Assembly: GCA_028532915.1 (NCBI GenBank)
Contig: JAQQAI010000070.1
Span: 16,568-80,567, forward strand
Reading direction: 5' to 3'
Length of the DNA stretch: 64,000 nucleotides
Source of the DNA: Sphaerochaetaceae bacterium
GTDB lineage: Bacteria; Spirochaetota; Spirochaetia; Sphaerochaetales; Sphaerochaetaceae
Below, in pieces: positions 1-9,444 of the stretch. Below the pieces are notes generated by a model. The model searched no databases and was not told the DNA's origin. It was given only the letters and a program-made list of their open reading frames with translations. The first letter of the stretch is position 1, and every line of letters starts with the position of its first letter. Made by a program: the position numbers and the translations under genes.

Positions 1-2077
1 GGCCGGCAAGCGCATAGCGAAGTGACCTGAACAGAAACAGCAGTATAAGAAAGACGACAACAAGAGAAATTACAAGAGAGTAGATCTGGCTTTTCGTTAC
101 CAGATTTGTAAGTTCAAGACTGATTGCCTCCCCTCCGCCTACGGCAACATCTATGTTGGGATTTCTTCCATCATCCCAGTAGGAGGTGATAAAATCTTTC
201 AGTTTCCCGAGTGAGTCTGAAGAACTGTCATTGACGATGATGGTTATATTCGCAGCATCTGGTTCGATTGTATCGTTTATGAAATAGGAAAGGTTGCCTG
301 AATAGAGGATGAGATATTGACTTATAAGATCTGATAGGTCCTGCCGAGTCTCCAGAAAGTATTTCTTCGGGTCTGAAGGGATCTCATCGAATGAGTAGTC
401 AATCTGTGACCTGTCATACTCTTTTTTCTCAGCGGTGTTCGCTGAAGGGAGCTTTTCTGTTTCGAACGAAAACGAATCGCTGAAAAAATCGATTTCCGAT
501 GCTGTCTGCTGTTCTTCTTCGCTGCGGTTCTGATTCATGAGCAGATTCATTCTCTTTATGTAGGGAATGATCGACTGGACAGATCCTACAGTATCAAATC
601 CCGTCAGCTTTTGAGAGAAGGTCTGCAGTGATAACAGAAAGGATGGAGTGAGAATAGATGAGTCGTCCTCTGTCGAGAACATCACATTGATGATGCCGCT
701 TCCTCCCATCTTATCACTGTAGATTTCGGTATCTTTCACGACTCTGTTATCTTCGGTGAAAAAGTCGATCATATTTGTCCCTTTTTTGATATGGGGAACA
801 AGAGCTATCGTCACAGCACAGATCACAACAGAGAGAATCACAACTGTTTTTGTGTGATGCATTGCCCTCTGAACGACCAGAGTGCTTTTAAACGTTCTTT
901 CATCGTTTCGTTTCTTATGACTTCTCCATCTTTCTCTTTTATCCTCTCTTATTCCGTTGATGCTTGTCAGGCGGATAAGCGATGGTAAAAGGAAAAGAGA
1001 TCCGAGCTGGGAGATAAGAATGCCGAAAGCACTGAGAAGCCCGAACATCCTGAAAGGTCGAAGAGGTGAGGCCAGTTGTGCGAGAAAACCTGCCGCAGTA
1101 GTCATTCCCGCCAGTATTATCGGCTTTCTGTTCTTTCTGATGACCGAAGCGAGTGTAGAGTCGACCGATTCATAGGTTACCGGCGCGGGAAGCTGTTCGA
1201 TCTCTTCATAGAAATGACTCATCACATGGATTGCATAGGCGCTCGAAACGATCAGAAGTAGGACGGGAACAAGCATCGTTGCCATGGTGAACGTGATTGA
1301 AAAGTGAACCATGATTCCTATGACGACAGATGAGCTGACAAGCAGCGGGACAAAAGAAAGAAGAATGCCGGCAGGTCTTTTTAGCGAAAAGGTAAGTACG
1401 AAGAAGATGAGAATGGCTGCGATGGGCGCGAGGAACGTCAGATCATTCACCAGAGATGTGTTGATCTCGCGTTTGATCACAGGCAATCCTACCAGTGAGA
1501 GAATGCTGCTTTCATCGGTGTATCGGGTGACGATCGTGTCCAGTTTTCCTATGAGCTGTTGCTGCTGCTGTTCAGTAAGTCCCGTTTTCATGGAGATGAC
1601 GATCGACGAGAAGGTGAGATCCTTTGAGATCAGAGAGTTATGGTACACCTCTTTCCAGCTTTCAATCTGATCGGCCATGTGCCGGATCTGATCTTCTTGA
1701 GTTCCTGTAAACAGGGGCTGTGCCTCCAATCCGAGAGAATCGACACCGAGGTGGGTGAGGCTGGTGATGCTTCGTACACTTTCTACTTCAGGCAGTTGTC
1801 TGATCATGTTTGTGAGGTCGTCGATAAGAGTCAGAGTCTGCTTATGAAGAATGCCGTCTTGTTCATTATGAACGGAAAGCAGCAGTGAATCGAGGGAACC
1901 GAATTCAAGTTCTATCTTATCATTTACTGCAACAACCTGTGAATCCTGCGGAATGAAGACATCGGTAGAGCTGTCGATCTTCAGCTCATCAATCAATGAG
2001 AGAGAGTATATCGACATCATCAGAAAAATGAGGGTGATGATGATATCTATGCAGATTTTTTTCCGTTTTGTTTTCAT
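1..2077 (-). CDS. RND/MMPL-family membrane protein, 3' end cut by window
   Basis: The frame is open from an ATG at 2077 to the window edge (692 codons), so the C-terminus is missing. A ribosome site (GAGGTG) directly precedes the ATG. An N-terminal membrane segment (about residues 8-28) is followed by a large extracytoplasmic domain and then a cluster of membrane segments around residues 220-370. The sequence SSAYAIHV lies in that cluster and matches GSSYSIHV in the full-length paralogue at 33942-36260. The two-fold repeat of loop plus membrane cluster is typical of RND/MMPL-type exporters of lipids or hydrophobic compounds. The substrate cannot be read from sequence. It is transcribed away from the gene at 2211. 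Confidence 0.8.
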   Translation of the reverse strand, partial: MKTKRKKICIDIIITLIFLMMSIYSLSLIDELKIDSSTDVFIPQDSQVVAVNDKIELEFGSLDSLLLSVHNEQDGILHKQTLTLIDDLTNMIRQLPEVESVRSITSLTHLGVDSLGLEAQPLFTGTQEDQIRHMADQIESWKEVYHNSLISKDLTFSSIVISMKTGLTEQQQQQLIGKLDTIVTRYTDESSILSLVGLPVIKREINTSLVNDLTFLAPIAAILIFFVLTFSLKRPAGILLSFVPLLVSSSVVIGIMVHFSITFTMATMLVPVLLLIVSSAYAIHVMSHFYEEIEQLPAPVTYESVDSTLASVIRKNRKPIILAGMTTAAGFLAQLASPLRPFRMFGLLSAFGILISQLGSLFLLPSLIRLTSINGIREDKRERWRSHKKRNDERTFKSTLVVQRAMHHTKTVVILSVVICAVTIALVPHIKKGTNMIDFFTEDNRVVKDTEIYSDKMGGSGIINVMFSTEDDSSILTPSFLLSLQTFSQKLTGFDTVGSVQSIIPYIKRMNLLMNQNRSEEEQQTASEIDFFSDSFSFETEKLPSANTAEKKEYDRSQIDYSFDEIPSDPKKYFLETRQDLSDLISQYLILYSGNLSYFINDTIEPDAANITIIVNDSSSDSLGKLKDFITSYWDDGRNPNIDVAVGGGEAISLELTNLVTKSQIYSLVISLVVVFLILLFLFRSLRYALAG

Positions 2078-2151
2078 CACCTCAACTATACTGAGAGAAC
2101 ATGCGCCGACCTATCGGGAAACAGGATGATATTGCTCATCATTTCGGGTGA

Positions 2152-2182
2152 TTGACTCCTCTGTGAACCTTCTCTTTTATAT
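2152..2182 (+). promoter_or_regulatory. Possible promoter of the UPF0303/ADH operon
   Basis: TTGACT at 2152-2157 and TTATAT at 2177-2182 are 19 bases apart, longer than ideal. The site lies just upstream of the ribosome site at 2199-2204. Only a weak call. Confidence 0.3.
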
Positions 2183-2210
2183 GTTACTATTTGCACTAAG
2201 GAGAAAAATT

Positions 2211-2675
2211 ATGAACAATGCAGAATTACTATCAGAGCTTTCAAATCAGGAACGGGACATTCAGTTCACTCAATTTAATTCTCATCTGGCATTTCAGATC
2301 GGATCGTATGTGGTGAAGAAAGGTATGAGAGAGTCTCTTCCTATCGCTGTTGATATCACTGTCGGATCGAGGTGTCTGTTCCACTTTTCCTTCGATGGTG
2401 CATCGATGGATAATGAACGCTGGATCGAAAGAAAGCGCAACAGCGTTCTCAGATTCAATCACAGTTCGTATTACATGGGGCGGCTTCTCGAAAAAGAAGG
2501 TAAAAGCATGAATGAACGATTCATGATCAAAGAAGAGGAGTATGCTTTTCACGGAGGCTGTTTTCCGATCATCATCAAAAACACCGGGGTTATCGGGACG
2601 ATGACGATCTCAGGTCTCACACAACAGGAAGATCACGCGCTGGTCGTAGAGGCCTTGAAAGAATATCTGATGTAA
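2211..2675 (+). CDS. UPF0303 / heme-degrading-domain (HbpS/GlcG-like) protein
   Basis: This 154-residue protein matches the UPF0303 pattern: QERDIQF near the N-terminus, a central DNERWIERKRNSVLRF stretch, then SSYYMG. Family length is about 155-160 residues, so it is complete. The ATG at 2211 is chosen over an in-frame upstream ATG at 2148 because AAGGAG sits 6 bases before it and the upstream extension looks like non-coding leader. UPF0303 proteins share the HbpS/GlcG fold, for which heme or small-molecule binding has been reported, but the physiological role is not settled. The next gene, an alcohol dehydrogenase, starts 24 bases downstream and is probably co-transcribed. Confidence 0.82.
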   Translation: MNNAELLSELSNQERDIQFTQFNSHLAFQIGSYVVKKGMRESLPIAVDITVGSRCLFHFSFDGASMDNERWIERKRNSVLRFNHSSYYMGRLLEKEGKSMNERFMIKEEEYAFHGGCFPIIIKNTGVIGTMTISGLTQQEDHALVVEALKEYLM

Positions 2676-2699
2676 CCAATATTTTGAAGGAGGTCAACT

Positions 2700-3875
2700 A
2701 TGTTGAATTTCACATTTTACAATCCGACTCGGATCATCTTCGGAAAAGGAACCATAGATCAGGTGGGAAGCCAGTGTAAACGGTTCTCCACCAGGGTTCT
2801 CCTTCATTACGGTGGAGGGTCCATTAAAAAGAACGGGGTGTACGATGAAGTTGTCTCCTCTCTGAATAAAGAGGGTATCGAGTTTGTAGAACTTTCCGGT
2901 GTTGTTCCCAATCCCCGGTTGTCTAAAGTCCTGGAGGGGATAGAGATTGTCCGAAGAGAGAATATCTCTTTCATTCTTGCAGTAGGCGGAGGATCGGTGA
3001 TCGACTCTGCGAAGGCTATCGCGTTCGGTTCTCTTGCAGACGGTGAGCATTTGTGGGAAGACTATTTCATGAACCCGGAAAATTCAATAAAGAAAGCACT
3101 TCCTGTAGGCGTTGTTCTCACCATTCCCGCCTCAGGCTCAGAAAGTTCGACTAGTCTGGTGATAACAGATGAGAGAAGCAATCTGAAACGGGCGATTAAA
3201 AGTGAACAGGTGATTCCGCAGTTCGCTATTATGGATCCTGAGACGAACTACTCGCTTCCTGATTATCAGACAGCCTGCGGTGCTGCTGATATTCTCGCTC
3301 ATCTGATGGAGCGGTACTTTACCAATGAATTGCATAACGATCTTTCCGATGAACTTCTGGAAGGTGCGATGAGAAATGTTCTCGCACATGCACCTCTTGC
3401 TTTGAAACACCCTGCCGATTACAAGTACAGAAGTGAACTGATGTGGACAGGGACTCTTGCCCATAATGATCTGTTTGATCGGGGGAGGGTAGCCGACTGG
3501 GCATCTCATGCGATTGAACATGAACTCTCAGGAGCTTACGATATTGCTCACGGAGCAGGATTGTCGATCATATTCCCTGCATGGATGAGATATGTATACA
3601 AGCGGAACATAGACAGATTCGTTCAGTTTGCTATCAGGGTATGCAGTGTTAATCTGTCTCTTGATGATAAAGATGCCGTCGTTGAATCGGCAATCGACCG
3701 GCTTGAACTTTTTTATAGATCACTGGGATTACCGGTGAGGCTGACTGATGCCGGGATTGGTACTGAAAAGATCGATCTTATGAGTAAGAATGCCATGATA
3801 AACAAAGAGACGATCGGTAATTTCGTTAAACTTACGGAGGATGATGTCAGAAAGATACTTCGTCTTGCACTCTGA
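2700..3875 (+). CDS. Iron-containing alcohol dehydrogenase (butanol dehydrogenase type)
   Basis: This 391-residue protein belongs to the group III, metal-dependent alcohol dehydrogenases and most resembles the NADPH-linked butanol dehydrogenase (BdhA/YugJ) branch. It carries the cofactor-binding GGGSVIDSAKAIA (about residues 98-110) and the metal-ligand region with CGAADILAHLMERYF and HAIEHELSGAYDIAHG. In a fermenter it would reduce aldehydes to alcohols to recycle NAD(P)H. A strong AAGGAGG lies 7 bases before the ATG. The stop codon is immediately followed by the stop of the convergent HD-GYP gene, with no room for a separate terminator. Substrate range cannot be deduced. Confidence 0.9.
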   Translation: MLNFTFYNPTRIIFGKGTIDQVGSQCKRFSTRVLLHYGGGSIKKNGVYDEVVSSLNKEGIEFVELSGVVPNPRLSKVLEGIEIVRRENISFILAVGGGSVIDSAKAIAFGSLADGEHLWEDYFMNPENSIKKALPVGVVLTIPASGSESSTSLVITDERSNLKRAIKSEQVIPQFAIMDPETNYSLPDYQTACGAADILAHLMERYFTNELHNDLSDELLEGAMRNVLAHAPLALKHPADYKYRSELMWTGTLAHNDLFDRGRVADWASHAIEHELSGAYDIAHGAGLSIIFPAWMRYVYKRNIDRFVQFAIRVCSVNLSLDDKDAVVESAIDRLELFYRSLGLPVRLTDAGIGTEKIDLMSKNAMINKETIGNFVKLTEDDVRKILRLAL

Positions 3876-4931
3876 TCATTCGTATGTAGAGACAAGGACC
3901 TCTTTGAAGTTGTGCTGCAGATCAATGAAGCATTGGAGAACCCGCGGGCAGAAATGTTCGGGTTTAGTCCTTCCGTCACCGTGAACGATGATATCGAAAG
4001 CCTTTTCATGTGAGAAGGCTTTCTTGTAGGGACGTGCGGATGTAAGTGCGTCATAGACATCAACCAGGGCCACGATCCTGCCGCTTACCGGAATCTGATT
4101 TCCAACGAGGGCATTGGGGTAGCCCGATCCGTCGAACTTTTCGTGGTGGGTAAGGGCAATCTCAAGAGCCTTTCTCAGAAAGAAATTCTCCCCGAGCATC
4201 GACATCGTCTTCTCAATCGCATTGGCCCCCAAAATAGTATGGGTCTTCATGATTATCATCTCATCATCTGTGAGTTTTCCCGGTTTCAGCAGTATCTTGT
4301 CGGGGATGGCAACCTTTCCGATATCATGGAGTGCTGAAGCCTGCGACAATAGCTGGGCCTCTTGCAGACTCAGTTCATCAGGATATCTTCGAGATAGTTC
4401 CTCGGCGAGTATGGAACAGTAGTTCTGAGTTTTGAAGATATGTGCTCCGGTGGTTTCATCCCTCGATTCTGCAAGATAGGCTACCGTCTGAACTACCGTA
4501 TCACGGGTATGCACGAGCTCTTTCGTTCTCTGGGCCACAAGAAGTTCAAGATTCTTCCTGTGTGAATCGAGTTCAAGGTGAAGCTGAACTCTCCGTTTGA
4601 CCAGTTCTGTGTTGAATGGTTTGGTTATATAATCTACAGCTCCCAATGCGAAACCTCTGATCTGATCTTCAGCCTGGTCCATTCCGGTGGTGAATATAAC
4701 GGGGATGCTGTCGAGTTTCGGATCTCTCGATAGAATCTCCATGAATTGATACCCATTCATTCCAGGGAGGATCGCATCGAGTATGATGAGATCAGGTTTA
4801 TCCTTTTTGAGGATCTGAAGAGCTTTTTCGGCATCGATTGCGATGAGCAGGTCATAATCAGTTCCAAGAGCGGAAACCAGAAGATCAATGTGAAAAGGAG
4901 AATCTTCTACTATCAGAATCTTGTAGGTCAT
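3876..4931 (-). CDS. Response regulator with HD-GYP phosphodiesterase domain
   Basis: The 351-residue protein has an N-terminal receiver domain (about 1-125; phosphoacceptor Asp in LIILDAILPG) and a C-terminal HD-GYP domain with HDIGK, the HHE motif and GSGYP. HD-GYP domains of this kind hydrolyse the second messenger cyclic di-GMP, and the motifs look complete. AGGAG precedes the ATG by about 7 bases. It lies 10 bases downstream of the large hybrid kinase, so the two almost surely form one operon: kinase output controls cyclic di-GMP breakdown. No DNA-binding domain is present. Confidence 0.92.
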   Translation of the reverse strand: MTYKILIVEDSPFHIDLLVSALGTDYDLLIAIDAEKALQILKKDKPDLIILDAILPGMNGYQFMEILSRDPKLDSIPVIFTTGMDQAEDQIRGFALGAVDYITKPFNTELVKRRVQLHLELDSHRKNLELLVAQRTKELVHTRDTVVQTVAYLAESRDETTGAHIFKTQNYCSILAEELSRRYPDELSLQEAQLLSQASALHDIGKVAIPDKILLKPGKLTDDEMIIMKTHTILGANAIEKTMSMLGENFFLRKALEIALTHHEKFDGSGYPNALVGNQIPVSGRIVALVDVYDALTSARPYKKAFSHEKAFDIIVHGDGRTKPEHFCPRVLQCFIDLQHNFKEVLVSTYE

Positions 4932-4941
4932 GACTTAGCTC

Positions 4942-7900
4942 CTATGGTTCGAGATCGCCGATCATTTCGCCAACATAGATTTCGGCTTTCTGGTAATCAT
5001 ATAACCTGATAGTATTACGTATCACTGTCATTTTTTCTTTATACCCTTCTTCGAAGCGCAGCTGATTCAACTCTTCGACTGTCGAATTGATGCTGTTTCT
5101 GTTACCCGTTCTCAGATCCTGCTGCAGCTTCGACAAAATCTCAAGCAGCTGATTTTGCCCGATAACCTCTTTTTCCAAGATAGCAGGTTCTTCCTCTTTG
5201 ATACAATAGGGAGAATGTTCGATCGATTGGATGACGATGGCGAATTCCTTCATGAAGGAATGCTGAATCTCCGCATAATACTCGTATTCCATATCAGGAA
5301 TCATCTTCTCGAGGTCAGATGCAAGTCTCGAAAGTTTCATGGCTCCCAGATTGGCAGCGACACTCTTGATTGAATGAACAAAACGGACCCTTTCCGTCTC
5401 CTTTTCTGCTGTATCATTATAGATTCGAGCATAATCATGATATTCATCATAGAACTGATTCAGAAGTTTTATATAAAGTTCTTTATCATTTTGAAGATTC
5501 TTCAGTGCCCTGTTTGTATCGATTCCCGTCAGAGGATTCATCATAGAGGACTCATCATTGAATTCGATCCGGTTCTGTCTGGGACTGAGATACATTTCAG
5601 AAGGTAAAAACTGCAGAAGCGATCCATACAGCTGTTCAGCCTTGACCGGTTTTTCGAGATAGTCGTCCATTTTTGCTATGAGGCACTTTTCTCTCTCTCC
5701 GGGAGCAACATTCCCAGTCATTGCGATGATCGGTACTTTTGATTTTTTTTCATCACCTAAGGCCCGAATACGGGCGCAGGTCTCATACCCGTCGATCTTC
5801 GGCATCTGGATATCGAGAAGTACGATGTCATAATTATTCTGTTTCACCATCTCTACAGCCGTAAGCCCGTTATCGGTATGGTCTCCATGAATACCGACCT
5901 TATCGAAATGATACATGATAATCTCTCTGTTGATCGCGATATCATCGACGATCAGGATATCAAGTCCGGAGAGGACTTTGAAATCATTATACACCAATGC
6001 CTTTTCAATAGACATTCTGTCCATCTTTGTCTTCAATTGTTCATAGAGGAAATTTTCATCTACGGGATAGAGAAGGTATCCGTCGAACGGACAGTTTGCG
6101 CTTTCGGCAGTGAGATCGGGTGAAACATGTGAGGTGAGAAAGAGAAGATGATGAAAGAACCTGCCGCTGGTTTTACATGAGATAAGGTAGGTATTGATCT
6201 GGTCATCTATAAATGAAGAGTCTATGAAACAGACAGAATAAGGGTTTTCTGCATCGATGAGCTGTGAGATCCTTTCTTTCAATTTGTTACGAGTCTGGAC
6301 CGTATCGATCTGAAAACCCCAGGCGTTGAGTAGTGAAGTGAGTTCTTGCATTTTTTCAAGGTCGGCTTGTGCTATCAGGACCTTCTTATCTTTCCATGAC
6401 GGATCACCCGACAGGTAAGATTTCTCCTGAGCAATTACCTGAAGGGGTAAAGTACAGGTGAACGTGCTTCCTTTCATGTGTTCACTTTCCACGTTGATCG
6501 TTCCGCCCATCGCACCGACGAGCCATTGGACAATCGGCAGGCCTAAACCTGAACTTTCCAGAGTCTGGCGGGAACTGTCATCTATCTGGAAGTACGGTTC
6601 AAAGATCTTTTCGAGATCTGCTTCTTTGATCCCGATGCCGGTATCTTCCACCATAATTGAAGCTGTGATCTGATTGCTATCGGAATTGACAAGTTTTGTC
6701 GAAATTCGGATCGATCCGGTTTCGGTATATTTAATGGCATTGCTTACCAGATTGGAGACAATCTGGCTGATCCTTACCGCATCGCCGTACAGTGATTTGT
6801 TCAGATTCTCATCTTCGACAAATTCCATGGTGAGCTCTTTGTCATCGGCGAATACTCTCAGGGAGTCTATGACCTGCAGGATGATCTCAGAAAGAGAGAA
6901 TTTGGATAGATGCAGGTCCACCACATGATCGTTCATCCGTGAAAAATCAAGAACATCCCGGATGAGATTCAAAAGGAATTCACTGTTGGACCTGATAATT
7001 TTCGAATAGCGCTTTTGAGTAGCATCAAGGTCTGTATCCATAAGCATCTGATTAATTCCGATAATCGAATTTATCGAGTTCCTGATTTCATGGCTCATCT
7101 TTGCGAAAAAAGAATTAAGTTCACGATTTATCTGTTCTCGTTCCGATGCGAGAGATTCAGCCTTGTCCCGCATCTCATTGAGGAGCAGCGTGTTCTCTTT
7201 TCTGGCAAGGGTCTCACCGATGGTGTTCGCATAGAATCTGAGCAGGCGCCGTTCGTCGTTTGTCCAGCTCATGTTGCTTGTGACAGCATCGAAACCGATG
7301 AAACCGAACACTTTCTTATGTCCGATGATGGGGGTGACAAGAACAGATTTTATCTGCTGCGCCTGCAGCAGCTTCTGCTCTGCCTTCCAATTGGATTCGA
7401 GGCTGTCGATGTCGTGGATGTATAATTCTTTTCCTTTGTTTATGGTGGATACCCAGTTGGGGAACATCCTCTGGGGAAGCTGCTGCAGATTCTCTATCTG
7501 AGAGGTGATGCCTGAAGCCACCCATTCATGGGTGTTGTCCATCGTCTTTTCCTGGCGGAACATGAATACATATGCTCTGTCTGCTCCGGAGAAAGTCCCG
7601 AGCGTGATCAGCGCATTGTTTATCGTAGAGTTGAATGTGATCTCGTCGCTTATGAGCATCTTAGTGGTCATATCGAAAAGGATATCCTCGAATATTTTCT
7701 TTCTTTCAAGCAGCCGTTGGGTTGATATGATGCCGGATATTTCGGTAATTGCAGCAATATACAGTTTTTCACTGCGGATATGTTCGAGTACGGAGTTTGT
7801 GACATTCACGCGGAAATGCTTTTTCTGCTTTGTCACGATCGTCGTTTCATAGGTTTGGCTTGCGGTGGCAGTTTTAAGGAACTCGTGTACCTGTTTTCCT

Positions 7901-8727
7901 ACAATCTCGTCCATCTTGAATCCTGTCATTCGTTCGAACAGAGAGTTTGCAGAAATGATGATTCCTTTCTCATCGTATACAAGGATTCCCTGATAGAAAT
8001 CTTTCAGAGGTCTGCTGGAAAAATCTATTTCACTGGTGATATCCTTAATATTCAGAATATAATGGAACAATTGACCGGAAGAAATTTTCTGTCCGTTGAT
8101 TTTAAGCCGTCTGGGGTTCTGGATATCAGGGGAATAATAGATCATCGAGGAGCTCTCTCCGTCATCTTTGATCCCGAGCAGCAGGTTGTTTACCGGCCGT
8201 GCGAAATTGGGGCCGAAGACCTCCTTGAGAGTATGTCCCATCAGTTCTTTCCGGGATTTAGACAAAATATCTTCATCTGTCGAAAATTCGATGTTTCTGA
8301 TGATCAGGTATTCATCAAGCAGCAGCAGAATATCGTACTGGTACTTAGTTATCTGTTCCCTGAGATTATATGAATAGTGTTCGATTGATGTATCTTTGAT
8401 AATTATCAGAAGTTCATCGGGAATCTCTGTTGAAAGGTAGGTTACCGATAATTGTCTGCCGGTAGTGGAGCGAAGACCGTCTTCGACAAAAGGAACCGAC
8501 CTCAGCGATGCGGCATGAAAGAGTTTCTTCCATGGAAGGTGTCTTTTGCACGATGATATCACTTTCTCTACCGGTTTGTTGGTGACAGAAGAGAGATTCA
8601 GACCCATCAGGCCGAGAGCCTCATCATTTGCGAATTTGATTGCTTTGATTTTACCGATAGAGTCTATAGTACATCTGATGAAGGCGACCGAAGGTGAATT
8701 GCCTTCATGTGCCAGGTGTCGAAACAT
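4942..8727 (-). CDS. Hybrid sensor histidine kinase (PAS-PAS-PAS-GAF-HisKA-HATPase-REC-REC-HPt)
   Basis: A 1261-residue multidomain kinase. Order seen: three PAS-like modules (to about 345), a GAF domain (about 350-530), a short coiled coil, HisKA with His546 in MSHEIRNS, HATPase with NLVSNAIKY, DTGIGI and GLGL, a degenerate receiver (about 795-910, no acidic phospho-site evident), a canonical receiver (Asp972 in LLDIQMP) and an HPt domain (His1118 in VHSIKS). No membrane segment was seen, so it is probably cytosolic and senses through PAS/GAF. I place the start at 8727, preceded by GGAGAGGG; the ATG at 8763 has no ribosome site and falls at the predicted transcription start. The HD-GYP regulator follows. 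Confidence 0.9.
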   Translation of the reverse strand: MFRHLAHEGNSPSVAFIRCTIDSIGKIKAIKFANDEALGLMGLNLSSVTNKPVEKVISSCKRHLPWKKLFHAASLRSVPFVEDGLRSTTGRQLSVTYLSTEIPDELLIIIKDTSIEHYSYNLREQITKYQYDILLLLDEYLIIRNIEFSTDEDILSKSRKELMGHTLKEVFGPNFARPVNNLLLGIKDDGESSSMIYYSPDIQNPRRLKINGQKISSGQLFHYILNIKDITSEIDFSSRPLKDFYQGILVYDEKGIIISANSLFERMTGFKMDEIVGKQVHEFLKTATASQTYETTIVTKQKKHFRVNVTNSVLEHIRSEKLYIAAITEISGIISTQRLLERKKIFEDILFDMTTKMLISDEITFNSTINNALITLGTFSGADRAYVFMFRQEKTMDNTHEWVASGITSQIENLQQLPQRMFPNWVSTINKGKELYIHDIDSLESNWKAEQKLLQAQQIKSVLVTPIIGHKKVFGFIGFDAVTSNMSWTNDERRLLRFYANTIGETLARKENTLLLNEMRDKAESLASEREQINRELNSFFAKMSHEIRNSINSIIGINQMLMDTDLDATQKRYSKIIRSNSEFLLNLIRDVLDFSRMNDHVVDLHLSKFSLSEIILQVIDSLRVFADDKELTMEFVEDENLNKSLYGDAVRISQIVSNLVSNAIKYTETGSIRISTKLVNSDSNQITASIMVEDTGIGIKEADLEKIFEPYFQIDDSSRQTLESSGLGLPIVQWLVGAMGGTINVESEHMKGSTFTCTLPLQVIAQEKSYLSGDPSWKDKKVLIAQADLEKMQELTSLLNAWGFQIDTVQTRNKLKERISQLIDAENPYSVCFIDSSFIDDQINTYLISCKTSGRFFHHLLFLTSHVSPDLTAESANCPFDGYLLYPVDENFLYEQLKTKMDRMSIEKALVYNDFKVLSGLDILIVDDIAINREIIMYHFDKVGIHGDHTDNGLTAVEMVKQNNYDIVLLDIQMPKIDGYETCARIRALGDEKKSKVPIIAMTGNVAPGEREKCLIAKMDDYLEKPVKAEQLYGSLLQFLPSEMYLSPRQNRIEFNDESSMMNPLTGIDTNRALKNLQNDKELYIKLLNQFYDEYHDYARIYNDTAEKETERVRFVHSIKSVAANLGAMKLSRLASDLEKMIPDMEYEYYAEIQHSFMKEFAIVIQSIEHSPYCIKEEEPAILEKEVIGQNQLLEILSKLQQDLRTGNRNSINSTVEELNQLRFEEGYKEKMTVIRNTIRLYDYQKAEIYVGEMIGDLEP

Positions 8728-8768
8728 TTTATTCCCTCTCCCTCTGCCAGTTCCTCCCGACATAGTTT

Positions 8769-8797
8769 ATAGTAATTTATATTTAAAGTGAGTTCAA
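8769..8797 (-). promoter_or_regulatory. Promoter of the hybrid kinase/HD-GYP operon
   Basis: On the minus strand TTGAAC and TACTAT are separated by exactly 17 bases. The predicted transcription start is near 8762, which gives a 35-base leader to the ATG at 8727 and argues against the ATG at 8763 as start. Confidence 0.65.
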
Positions 8798-8874
8798 TAA
8801 AAATGTGATGCAGATTGATTCGATTTTATGGTAGACTGGGCCGGTGATGCTGTTGTTCTAAAAATTATTAGTAT

Positions 8875-9192
8875 CTAAATACCTAATATCTCAGATATTT
8901 TATCAATATTTTCCTCATTTGTTTTCTGCAGTTCGCAGTAGATAAGAAACAGTCTTTTCTGTTTCAAAGGAAAACTGTCGATATCCTGAAGCAGTATTTC
9001 AACAGGTACACCGATTTTCTGTGCAATCAGGGAGACTTCCATTGCTTTGGGAATTCTGTTGAGGGACCGTTGCACCTTTATCAGTTCGTAGTTCAAGCCC
9101 GCCCGGGATGCAAATTCTTTCAAGGTCTTATTCGGATCTCTATACTTGTCAAAGCGTTTCCAGAATAAATATCCTTCTTCTAAATAATCCAT
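8875..9192 (-). CDS. Small HTH-type protein, paralogue A
   Basis: A 105-residue protein with an XRE/lambda-repressor-like arrangement: TLKEFASRAGLNYELIKVQR followed by an IPKAMEVSLIAQKIGVPVEILL helix pair. The stretch AGLNYE-IKVQRSL-R-P also occurs in the protein at 9491-9862, so the two genes are paralogues. GGGGAG lies about 10 bases before the ATG. A DNA-binding regulator is likely, but the motif is not one I can assign to a named family. A perfect 15-base palindrome, arms AATATCT/AGATATT, falls inside the 3' end of the gene (8885-8899). Confidence 0.6.
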   Translation of the reverse strand: MDYLEEGYLFWKRFDKYRDPNKTLKEFASRAGLNYELIKVQRSLNRIPKAMEVSLIAQKIGVPVEILLQDIDSFPLKQKRLFLIYCELQKTNEENIDKISEILGI

Positions 9193-9381
9193 AAAACAAT
9201 AGCTCCCCTGTCTTGCACGAAATTAGTCGAAAAAATGCAGAAAGTAATCTGGATTCAGATACTGTGCTTTTTCCTATATAATAATGTTTGTGACATAATA
9301 AGCATGTATTATAACGAAAAATATCAAAATTGTCTCTTATGTTGAACTATTTTTCTTGTATTTTCCTACAACAAAATGTAA

Positions 9382-9405
9382 ATAATCTGTTAAATGACAG
9401 ATTAT
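9382..9405. repeat. Perfect 9-bp inverted repeat (hairpin or operator)
   Basis: ATAATCTGT, six-base spacer, ACAGATTAT. It lies downstream of the HTH gene at 9491 and upstream of the paralogue at 9192. It could be a weak terminator of the upstream gene or an operator for the downstream one. Confidence 0.55.
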
Positions 9406-9411
9406 CTGTAC

Positions 9412-9444
9412 ATATCTGGCACTCATTGTCCGAATTCCAGATAT
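9412..9444. repeat. 8-bp inverted repeat with 17-base spacer
   Basis: ATATCTGG at 9412-9419 and CCAGATAT at 9437-9444. It shares the CTG/CAG core with the neighbouring 9382-9405 repeat. Role unknown. Confidence 0.45.

Noticed and set aside
8728..8763. ATG at 8763 as start of the hybrid kinase
   Set aside because: It coincides with the predicted transcription start, lacks a ribosome site, and encodes a Gly/Arg-rich stretch that is really the ribosome-binding region.
8885..8899. Perfect palindrome AATATCT-C-AGATATT as an operator
   Set aside because: It lies in the 3' coding end of the HTH gene and is AT-rich, so chance is a sufficient explanation without conservation data.
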